A stretch of 50,929 nucleotides of DNA from Gemmatimonadota bacterium (GTDB lineage: Bacteria; Gemmatimonadota; Gemmatimonadetes; Longimicrobiales; Gaopeijiaceae), in NCBI GenBank assembly GCA_009841165.1, contig VXMI01000232.1:1-50929 (forward strand), read 5' to 3'. Numbering within the stretch: position 1 is the first letter of the stretch; every line of letters begins with the position of its first letter. Positions 44,666 to 50,929 of the stretch are shown here, in pieces. The notes beneath the pieces are model-generated. The model saw only the letters and a program-made list of their open reading frames with translations. It did not search any database and was not told the origin of the DNA. A program made the translations under genes and the position numbers.

Positions 44666-46167
44666 TGCTGTCCCTGGTACTCGTGGCGGCACTCACGGCG
44701 GTGGGCGACACGCCCCCGGTTGTGGAGGCCGCCAGGAACGGCGACGAGGCGGCTCTGCGCGCGCTGGTTGAGGAGGGCGTGGACGTAGACGCCACGGCGG
44801 GCGATGGATCGACGGCGCTCCTGTGGGCCAGCCACCGCGATCTGCCCGCGAGCGTGGAGTTGCTGGTCGAGGCGGGAGCGGATGTGAACCGGGCCAACGA
44901 CCTGGGCGCGACGCCGCTCTGGGCGGCGGGCGAGAACGGCGGCGTGGCGGTGGTCGAACTGCTGCTGGACGCCGGTGCGGACCCGAACCGTGCGCTGCGC
45001 CACGGTGAGACCCCCCTCATGGCCGCCGCCCGGGCCGGGAGCGCGCGGGTGGCGCAACTGCTCCTCGAGAACGGAGCGAACCCGAACGCCACGGGTCCGC
45101 GCAACCAGACCGCTCTCATGTGGGCGGCGCTGAACCTCGCGCCGGAGGTGACGAAGGTCCTGCTGGACCACGGAGCCGACGTGCACGCCCGGACGGTGGT
45201 CACGGTGGAGATGAAGGCGCACGAACCGCACACGCACATCCAGAACCAGGGCTGGTTCGAGCACGGCGGCAACACCGCCCTGTTGTTCGCGGCGCGAGTG
45301 GGCGACGTGGAATCGGCGAGGCACCTTGCGGCCGCCGGCGCCGACCTGAACGACAGGTCCGGGTTCGGCGTCAGCGCCCTGGCCATGGCGGCCTATTCCA
45401 ACTTCCGCACGCAGGTGACCGAGCCGACCTATTCGTCTGGCGGTCCCTACACGGTGGGTGGCCGCGAGGGCTTCCGCCCGGGGCGTTTCGGCGAACTGGT
45501 GGAGTTCCTGCTGGCGGCCGGCGCGGACCCCGACGCCGGATCCGAGAGGTTCACGGCGCTGCACGCCGCGATCCTGCGCCACGACCAGCGCTCGGTGGAC
45601 CTGCTTCTGGAGCATGGGGCTGACGTCATGCTCCCGGTGGCAACCTTCACGCCCCACCAGCGAGGGTCGAACCAGGCCTTTTTCTTCCACAACGGCTGGA
45701 TCGGCGCGCGTCCGGTGTGGCTCGCCGCCCGTTTCGGCACGGCGGGCATCCTGCGCAGTCTGTTGGATCATGGCGCCGACCCCCGCTTCGTGCACCGCAG
45801 CGAGTACTTTGCCGGCAGCGACGGCGCCCTCACGTCCGGGATCTTCGCCGCGCGGCAGCTGGAGGTCACCACCACGCTGATGGCGGCCGTGGGCATGGCC
45901 AACGCCGGAAGGCCCTGGGTCTACCAGCACGTCTGCACGCCGGAGCACGAGCAGGCAACACTGGAGAAGGTGCAGCTGCTCGTGGACACGGATGTGGACC
46001 TCGCCATGGAGACTCCCGATGGCCTCACGGCCCTCGACCAGGCAAGGGCACTGAAGTACGAGTCCGTCGTCGATGCACTCGTCGCCGCGGGCGCGCCCGG
46101 AGGAGTGGGTCCGGACGATCCGGAGTTCGATTTCCTGAACCGGAGACAGAGGGGGGGCTGCCGGTAG
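44662..46167 (+). CDS. Exported ankyrin-repeat protein, module copy C
   Basis: A 501-residue protein that starts with a short signal (MMLSLVLVAALTAVG). Ankyrin repeats (VVEAARNGDEAALRALVEEGVDVDA, GADVNRANDLGATPLWAAGENG, GADPNRALRHGETPLMAAARAG) run from about residue 17 to 185. Further repeats lie at about 205-300 and 320-490, with non-ankyrin insertions rich in His and aromatics (HEPHTHIQNQGWFEHGG, QRGSNQAFFFHNGWIG). Unlike copies A and B it lacks the CVSC tail and ends RRQRGGCR. It is the last gene of the operon, coupled by 4 bases to the EF-hand gene. Confidence 0.88.
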   Translation: MMLSLVLVAALTAVGDTPPVVEAARNGDEAALRALVEEGVDVDATAGDGSTALLWASHRDLPASVELLVEAGADVNRANDLGATPLWAAGENGGVAVVELLLDAGADPNRALRHGETPLMAAARAGSARVAQLLLENGANPNATGPRNQTALMWAALNLAPEVTKVLLDHGADVHARTVVTVEMKAHEPHTHIQNQGWFEHGGNTALLFAARVGDVESARHLAAAGADLNDRSGFGVSALAMAAYSNFRTQVTEPTYSSGGPYTVGGREGFRPGRFGELVEFLLAAGADPDAGSERFTALHAAILRHDQRSVDLLLEHGADVMLPVATFTPHQRGSNQAFFFHNGWIGARPVWLAARFGTAGILRSLLDHGADPRFVHRSEYFAGSDGALTSGIFAARQLEVTTTLMAAVGMANAGRPWVYQHVCTPEHEQATLEKVQLLVDTDVDLAMETPDGLTALDQARALKYESVVDALVAAGAPGGVGPDDPEFDFLNRRQRGGCR

Positions 46168-46184
46168 GCAGCGGGCTCGGGCCT

Positions 46185-46200
46185 CGCGGGCTCGCCCGCG
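46185..46200. terminator. GC hairpin between convergent genes
   Basis: CGCGGGC-TC-GCCCGCG is a perfect inverted repeat in the 36 bases between the ankyrin and gamma-glutamyltransferase stops. It could act as a terminator for either strand, but there is no T-run after it, so intrinsic termination is doubtful. Confidence 0.35.
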
Positions 46201-46203
46201 TTC

Positions 46204-47880
46204 TCAGTGCCCCGCAGCCATCCCGTCCATCCGCGGCTCCGAAGCGGCGGCCCAGCCGCGCTTCAGCCTCATGATCGCCTGTCCGCCCCCGAAGAACACC
46301 CCCACGGGATCGGCCAGGACGTGCCCCATCGCCTCGAGCTCCTGGCGCACCTCGAGCGGGACCACGGACTCGATTGCCACGCGATTCCCGGCCAGGTGGT
46401 TGAAGCGCGCCGCATCGAGGGCCTGCTGCAGATCCATGCCGAAGTCGACGAGGTTGATCAGCACCTGGACGTGCCCCTGGGGCTGCATCGCGCCCCCCAT
46501 CACCCCGTAGCTCAGCCACGGCTCCTCCCGCCCGTCGGCCGCCGTCTTCGTGACGAAGGCCGGGATGATCGTGTGAAAGGGCCGCCGCCCCGGCGCCACC
46601 GCGTTTGCCCGATCGGGATCGAGCGAGAACCCGACGCCGCGGTTCTGAAGCGCAAACCCGGTCCCCGGCACCACCACGCCCGACCCGAACGCGCTGGCGA
46701 TGCTGTTGATGAACGACACCATGTTGCCGTGGCGGTCGGCGACGGTGAAGTACGTCGTCTCGCTCGCGGTGATCGCGGTCCCGGGATCGGCCCGCTCGAT
46801 CGCACGCTCGGGATCGAGAAGCGCGCGCCGTGAATCGATGAACGCGTCGCTGAGCAGATCATCCGGCGTGACCCTCATGCTGGACGGATCGCCGACGAAG
46901 TGCTCCAGGTCGGCATACGCGAGCTTCTTGGCCTCGATGAGGTGGTGCAGGTACGCCACCGAGTTGTGTCCCATGGCCTGCAGATCGAACGGCTCGAGGA
47001 TTCTCAGCATTTCAAGGGCGGCGATCCCCTGGCCGTTGGGCGGCAGCTCATGGAGGCGGTAGCCTCGATACGGGACGGAGACAGGTTCCACCCAGTCCAC
47101 GCTGTGCGACCGGAGATCGTCCATGGTGAGGAACCCGCCCAGCTCCGCGACGCGCTGCACGATCGCTTCGCCCAGCTCGCCGCGATAGAGCACGTCCGGC
47201 CCGCCTTCGGCGATCAGGCGCAGCGTGCGCGCGAAATCGGGGTTGCTGAACCATTCGCCCGCGCTGGGGGCCCGCTTGCCGTCGATCAGGAAGGTTGCGC
47301 GCGCGCCCTCGTCCCGACTTAGCATCTCCTGGGCACCCTCCCAGAAATCGACGATCACCGGGCTCGCGGGAAAGCCGTGCTCCGCCATTTGGATTGCGGG
47401 TTCGAGCGCGTCGGCGAGGGATTTGGTGCCATAGCTGTCGAGCAGCGTCTGCCAGCCGGCCAGCGCGCCCGGCACCGTGATCGTCTCGGCGCCGGAGCGC
47501 GGCATGCTTTCGTGCCCGCGACCCACCAGCTTCTCCCGGGTCATGAGAGCGCCGGCGCGGCCGCTCGCGTTGAGCCCCACCATGCGCTGCTCGTCCGCCA
47601 GCCAGATGATCGCGAACATGTCGCCGCCGACGCCCGTCATCATCGGCTCGACCACGTTCAGCATGGCCGCGGTGGTCACGGCGGCGTCGATTGCATTGCC
47701 GCCGGCTTGCAGCGCGGCCAGTCCGGCACCGGTGGCGAGGGGCTGGCTGCTGGCGACCACGCCGTTCGGCGCGTAGACGGTGGAGCGGCCCGCCATCGTG
47801 CCGGATCTGTCCACCTGGGCATGCGCGAACTGGCTGGGGATGGCGGCGAGAAAGACGGCGGCGGCGGGGAGGATGCGCAT
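46204..47880 (-). CDS. ggt: Gamma-glutamyltransferase
   Basis: A 558-residue exported enzyme of the Ntn-hydrolase superfamily. A signal peptide ends near FAHAQ. It is made as a proenzyme that cuts itself before the catalytic Thr; that site is TTYFTVAD, with Thr 375 (counting from the ATG at 47880) as the new N-terminus of the small subunit. Family landmarks include NAIDAAVTTAAMLNVVEPMMTGVGGD, ELPPNGQGI and the C-terminal GVMGGAMQPQGHVQ. It removes or transfers the gamma-glutamyl group of glutathione and similar peptides outside the cytoplasm. An AAGGAG site supports the ATG at 47880 over a GTG 9 bases upstream. It converges on the ankyrin gene of module copy C. Confidence 0.95.
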   Translation of the reverse strand: MRILPAAAVFLAAIPSQFAHAQVDRSGTMAGRSTVYAPNGVVASSQPLATGAGLAALQAGGNAIDAAVTTAAMLNVVEPMMTGVGGDMFAIIWLADEQRMVGLNASGRAGALMTREKLVGRGHESMPRSGAETITVPGALAGWQTLLDSYGTKSLADALEPAIQMAEHGFPASPVIVDFWEGAQEMLSRDEGARATFLIDGKRAPSAGEWFSNPDFARTLRLIAEGGPDVLYRGELGEAIVQRVAELGGFLTMDDLRSHSVDWVEPVSVPYRGYRLHELPPNGQGIAALEMLRILEPFDLQAMGHNSVAYLHHLIEAKKLAYADLEHFVGDPSSMRVTPDDLLSDAFIDSRRALLDPERAIERADPGTAITASETTYFTVADRHGNMVSFINSIASAFGSGVVVPGTGFALQNRGVGFSLDPDRANAVAPGRRPFHTIIPAFVTKTAADGREEPWLSYGVMGGAMQPQGHVQVLINLVDFGMDLQQALDAARFNHLAGNRVAIESVVPLEVRQELEAMGHVLADPVGVFFGGGQAIMRLKRGWAAASEPRMDGMAAGH

Positions 47881-48041
47881 GACCGACACTCCTTGTGCGC
47901 TTGGGTTGCGCCACGCGAGGGCACCGTTCAGCCTTGGACGCAGCCTCGCGGTCGCATTGTACAGATTGACGCAAGGTATGGCGCGGCGGCGCGGATTGGA
48001 AAGCTGTGATCAGGCAGCCACGGCCCCGGTCAAGGGACTCG

Positions 48042-48857
48042 ATGACACTTCACGAACTGCTGGACTTCCACTACGGCGTGGATGGCGACGACGTACTTCG
48101 CCGGATGCTGGCCCAGGGGGCCGACCCCGACGTTCGCGGTGGGCAACACGCGGAGACGCCGCTCCACGTGGCCACCCGGCGCCGGCGCTCGACGGCGGTG
48201 GCGATCCTCCTGGACCACGGCGCCGACATCGATGCCAGGACGGCAGGCGGCAAGACCGCGTATGCGCACGCGATTCGGAGGGGATTCGACGAGGTCGCGG
48301 CACTGCTTGCAGGACGTGGCGCCAGCACCGGGCTGAACGAGGCCGACCGATTCGCCGTGGCGATCGTGAACGGAGAACTCGATGAAGCGCGAGCGATCCT
48401 CGAAGCGCACCCGGACGTCGCCCGCACCGGCAACCCCGAGGAAGACCGGCTGCTGGCGGATGTCGCCGGCCGCAACGACCGACAGGCAGTGGAATTCCTC
48501 GTCGATGCCGGTGCGGACCTGACTGCGCCGGGCCTCGACTCCGGCACCCCGCTGCATCAGGCCGCGTGGTTCGGCCAGCCCGGCAATGGCCGCCTGTTGA
48601 TCGACGCCGGCGCACCCCTCGATGTCTTCGATGACATTCACGAAGCGTCGCCGATACATTGGGCCGTGCACGGCTCCCGGTGTTCCGGTGCGGCCGAGGA
48701 GCGCCAGGATGCATATGTGCAACTGGTCGAGATGCTCCTTGCGGCCGGATCCAGCCTGCACTACCCGGGTGATCCCGGCGGCGACGCGTATGTCGAGCGG
48801 CTATTCGGAGATGCGAGCCCACGGGTTCGGAAAGTGTTGCAAGGAGGAATCCCATGA
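48042..48857 (+). CDS. Cytoplasmic ankyrin-repeat protein
   Basis: A 271-residue protein without a signal peptide. Ankyrin repeats cover most of its length (LRRMLAQGADPDVRGGQHAETPLHVATRRRR, GADIDARTAGGKTAYAHAIRRG, FLVDAGADLTAPGLDSGTPLHQAAWFG, LIDAGAPLDVFDDIHEASPIHWAVHG). The ATG at 48042 has AAGGGACTC before it; a GTG at 48006 would add 12 basic residues without making a signal. Its stop overlaps the next gene's start by 4 bases (ATGA). The 161 bases between it and the gamma-glutamyltransferase gene form a divergent promoter region with AT-rich patches (around 47955-47985) but no clear boxes. Confidence 0.82.
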   Translation: MTLHELLDFHYGVDGDDVLRRMLAQGADPDVRGGQHAETPLHVATRRRRSTAVAILLDHGADIDARTAGGKTAYAHAIRRGFDEVAALLAGRGASTGLNEADRFAVAIVNGELDEARAILEAHPDVARTGNPEEDRLLADVAGRNDRQAVEFLVDAGADLTAPGLDSGTPLHQAAWFGQPGNGRLLIDAGAPLDVFDDIHEASPIHWAVHGSRCSGAAEERQDAYVQLVEMLLAAGSSLHYPGDPGGDAYVERLFGDASPRVRKVLQGGIP

Positions 48858-50500
48858 AACGGTCGACCCGACCCCCGATGCCCATCGCCGCGCGTTCCAT
48901 GGCACTCGCCGTTCTCCTTGCCGGTGCCACGGCGTGCGGCACGCAGCAGCAGGCCGGCGATGCGTCACCCGGGATCCCGGTCACGGAAAGCGTCCACACG
49001 GACCGCGCCTTCGAGCGCGCCCTCATCGACGCCACCCGCGACTACATCCTGCACGCCATGCGGGCGCACGGCACCCCCGGGCTCAACCTCGCCATGGGAT
49101 ACCGGGGCGAGCTGATCTGGGAGGCGGGATTCGGATGGGCCGATGTCGCGGCGGGCAAGCCGATGACGCCCGAGACGGTGTACCACTCGGGCTCGCTGGG
49201 GAAGACCTACACGGCCACGGCGATCATGCATTTGGTCGACCGGGGGGTGATCGCGCTCGACGATCCGATCAGCCAGCACCTTCCGTTCGTGGTGCGCAAC
49301 CCGCTCGGTGACCGCGACGTCACCGTCCACGATCTGCTCACGCATCGCTCCGGGCTCTCGGGCGGCGGCGCCAAGGGGGTATGGGACAGGCCCGTGCCGC
49401 TCGAGGAAGCACTCAGGGCAAGCTACGCCAGCGACGCGAGCCCGCTGCTCGGAGGCACAACGCCGTTCTGGATCGGCAAGGTAGGAGCTCAATACAACTA
49501 CTCGAACCCCGGCATTGCGACGCTGGGGCTCATTGTGCAGACGGCGAACCCGGACGGGCTGTCGTTCTCGGACTATGTGCAGCGGTATATCATGGATCCG
49601 CTCGGGATGGAGTCTTCGCAGTATCCGCCGGCGCAGCACGTGGACTACGTGCGGCCGGACATCTGGGAGAACATGAGCACGGGATACGCGCGCATGGGGT
49701 CGGCGTGGGTTCCGAGCGTGCCCTTGTACTTCAGCCATTATCCTGCGGGGGGCGTGGTGGCGAAGCCGGCCGATCACATCCGGTTGCTCACGGCCATGAT
49801 GAACGGCGGCGAGTACGACGGCTACCGGGTGCTCAAGGCGGAGACCGTGACCGAGATGCTCACGCCGCAGTATGAGGATCCGATCGGTCCTGCGATGACC
49901 AGCGGCCTCGTGTGGCGGCTCAGCGACTACGGCACGCGGCGGTGGTCATTCGATCACGCGGGCGGCCACATGTTCGGCTGGAGGACCGAGGGGTTCGCGT
50001 GGCCCGAGTTCGGCGTGACGCTCATGGTGGCCCACAACCAGTGGAGCCTGCCGGATCCGTCGCCCGAGGGCGGCATGATCACCGGCATGGTCGAGGAGTG
50101 GATGGTCAACGCGCCTCCCGATATCGAGCTGATGGCGGCGTCCGAGGAGTGGGCGTGGAAGGTGTCCTACGTCCGGGGTGCGATGTACGCCGCGATGTTC
50201 GGGATGTACGTCGGCGTCGAGGGCGACATCCCGGCCGATGGGCTGGAGGAGGCGATCGCGACGACGCGGGTGCAACCCGGGTGGAGGGACGACTGGGATC
50301 CGGACGCATTCAGGGAGGGCGTGAGGGACATCAGCGAGGTGGGTCTCGGGTACGCCGAGGTGACCGGGTTCTGGAGTTCGGAGGCGTCCCGGGTGACCGA
50401 GGAAGAAGCCAGGATGATACTGCAGGAGCTCGGTGGGCGGTTCCCTGGAACGGGCGCCATCCTGTTCCCGGTGGAATCGGCGGACGGTGGCAGCGGGTAG
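48854..50500 (+). CDS. Serine hydrolase of the class C beta-lactamase fold, lipoprotein
   Basis: A 548-residue exported protein with lipobox ATAC (Cys 28). The SxxK motif is S114-L-G-K117, the YxN motif is Y216-S-N218 in NYSNPG, and the third motif is HAGG in FDHAGGHMFG. Therefore the penicilloyl-serine transferase fold is complete. The family includes D-aminopeptidases, esterases and beta-lactamases; the exact substrate cannot be told. It has an additional C-terminal region of about 150 residues. It is only distantly similar to the hydrolase at 35487-37112. It is translationally coupled to the ankyrin gene before it, although one product stays in the cytoplasm and the other leaves it. Confidence 0.88.
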   Translation: MKRSTRPPMPIAARSMALAVLLAGATACGTQQQAGDASPGIPVTESVHTDRAFERALIDATRDYILHAMRAHGTPGLNLAMGYRGELIWEAGFGWADVAAGKPMTPETVYHSGSLGKTYTATAIMHLVDRGVIALDDPISQHLPFVVRNPLGDRDVTVHDLLTHRSGLSGGGAKGVWDRPVPLEEALRASYASDASPLLGGTTPFWIGKVGAQYNYSNPGIATLGLIVQTANPDGLSFSDYVQRYIMDPLGMESSQYPPAQHVDYVRPDIWENMSTGYARMGSAWVPSVPLYFSHYPAGGVVAKPADHIRLLTAMMNGGEYDGYRVLKAETVTEMLTPQYEDPIGPAMTSGLVWRLSDYGTRRWSFDHAGGHMFGWRTEGFAWPEFGVTLMVAHNQWSLPDPSPEGGMITGMVEEWMVNAPPDIELMAASEEWAWKVSYVRGAMYAAMFGMYVGVEGDIPADGLEEAIATTRVQPGWRDDWDPDAFREGVRDISEVGLGYAEVTGFWSSEASRVTEEEARMILQELGGRFPGTGAILFPVESADGGSG

Positions 50501-50532
50501 CGGGCGAATGAAGCGCCACCGGGCGGACACCG

Positions 50533-50558
50533 AATACTAAACAACAATGTTTAGTATC
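50533..50558. promoter_or_regulatory. 26-bp palindromic operator, copy 2
   Basis: AATACTAAACA (50533-50543), a 4-base spacer and TGTTTAGTATC (50548-50558) form an inverted repeat that matches at 10 of 11 positions, with the same left arm and spacing as 25276-25301. The probable start codon of the next gene (ATG 50547-50549) lies inside it. It follows the serine hydrolase gene by 32 bases. Confidence 0.65.
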
Positions 50559-50929
50559 GACCACGTTAGCGCATCTTTGATCGCGCTCGGAGCGTTGGTT
50601 GCGCTCGGGGGGTGCGAGTCCGGGGGGGATGGGCGCCCAACGGCGGAGGATCAGGCCGGGCTACGCCCGGTCAACCAATCCGTCTTCGATTCGTCGGAGC
50701 ATCCCGATCTCACCGAGCTAAGCGACGTCGTGGCCGGGTTTTTCCTGCCCGACAACCGTCTCGCTCTGGTGGAACGCAGCGGGATCTACATGGTCGATCT
50801 ATCGTCCGGAGGGGGTCAGGCGGTCGGGAGGGACGGCGACGGACCAAGGGAGTTCCGCTACATCGGACGCGCAAAATGTCGAGAGCAAATGATATGTCCG
50901 CTTTTCGGAGCACGCAATGTGTCCGCTTT
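50547..50929 (+). CDS. 6-bladed beta-propeller lipoprotein, 5' part, apparently interrupted
   Basis: An open frame from ATG 50547 to the window end that encodes a lipoprotein signal (VALGGC) and then VVAGFFLPDNRLALVERSGIYMVDL and GRDGDGPREFRYIGRA. The last element is the G-R-x-G-x-GP-x-EF motif of the propeller lipoproteins, as in the gene at 27580. After about base 50876 the translation no longer resembles a propeller and the DNA takes on repeated TGTCCGCTTT words, so the gene is probably cut by an insertion sequence. No Shine-Dalgarno sequence precedes the ATG, which lies within the palindrome. Confidence 0.6.
   Translation, partial: MFSIDHVSASLIALGALVALGGCESGGDGRPTAEDQAGLRPVNQSVFDSSEHPDLTELSDVVAGFFLPDNRLALVERSGIYMVDLSSGGGQAVGRDGDGPREFRYIGRAKCREQMICPLFGARNVSA
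50877..50929. mobile_element. Probable left end of an insertion sequence (IS21-like style)
   Basis: From TGTCGAG at 50877 the sequence changes character. TGTCCGCTTT occurs at 50895-50904 and again at 50920-50929, 25 bases apart, where the window stops. Ends that begin with TG and carry several short direct repeats are typical of the IS21 family. No transposase sequence is visible, so the family is tentative. Confidence 0.45.

Noticed and set aside
1..50929. tRNA, rRNA or CRISPR loci, and biosynthetic gene clusters
   Set aside because: No cloverleaf, rRNA core sequence, repeat array or NRPS/PKS-type gene was recognised on either strand.

Overview
The window is high-GC bacterial chromosome, densely coded, with SD-led genes packed into operons. 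The gene content is what I would expect of Gemmatimonadota, probably a free-living or host-associated marine/soil lineage: SusC/SusD outer-membrane pairs outside Bacteroidota, 6-bladed beta-propeller lipoproteins with a G-R-x-G-x-GP-x-EF motif, Planctomycete-type PSCyt/PSD cytochromes paired with HXXSHH (DUF1552) proteins, a DUF3098 small membrane protein, and a type-2 IleRS with a GLHH version of HIGH. The phylum is an inference; no rRNA or marker phylogeny is available here.

Layout. 1-7.4 kb: housekeeping and envelope genes (end of a purine nucleoside phosphorylase, ileS, an RluD-type pseudouridine synthase, a membrane-anchored HExxH peptidase, a DUF3098 protein, an M28-PDZ aminopeptidase). 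7.5-18.9 kb: a six-gene operon that is a head-to-tail duplication of one three-gene module, [PSCyt/PSD c-type cytochrome - Tat-exported HXXSHH protein - exported ankyrin protein] x2. 19.1-25.2 kb: a Bor-like lipoprotein, then a minus-strand DUF3500 - SusC - SusD unit. 25.3-30.9 kb: after a palindromic operator, a plus-strand run of secreted proteins (dimethylformamidase large-subunit-like lipoprotein, beta-propeller lipoprotein, alpha/beta hydrolase). 31-37.1 kb: SusC - SusD - serine hydrolase. 37.1-38.5 kb: an N2227-like methyltransferase on the minus strand. 38.6-46.2 kb: a third, expanded copy of the module (cytochrome - HXXSHH - FmdB zinc ribbon - NHL propeller - EF-hand protein - ankyrin). 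46.2-50.9 kb: gamma-glutamyltransferase (minus), an ankyrin/serine-hydrolase couple, and a propeller lipoprotein gene that appears interrupted by the end of an insertion sequence at the window edge.

How it may work together. Nearly every gene after 19 kb encodes an exported protein: two TonB-linked import systems, hydrolases of peptide-like or ester-like substrates, lipoprotein propellers. This looks like a scavenging region. The recurring cytochrome/HXXSHH/ankyrin module is the most unusual element. It is present three times, is translationally coupled in places, and all of its parts carry export signals. HXXSHH and PSCyt/PSD proteins are known families without an established reaction, so the module is a good candidate for an undescribed periplasmic or cell-surface redox system. 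No transcriptional regulator, tRNA, rRNA or CRISPR array was recognised. Two copies of a 26-bp palindrome, 25 kb apart, point to a shared regulator encoded elsewhere.
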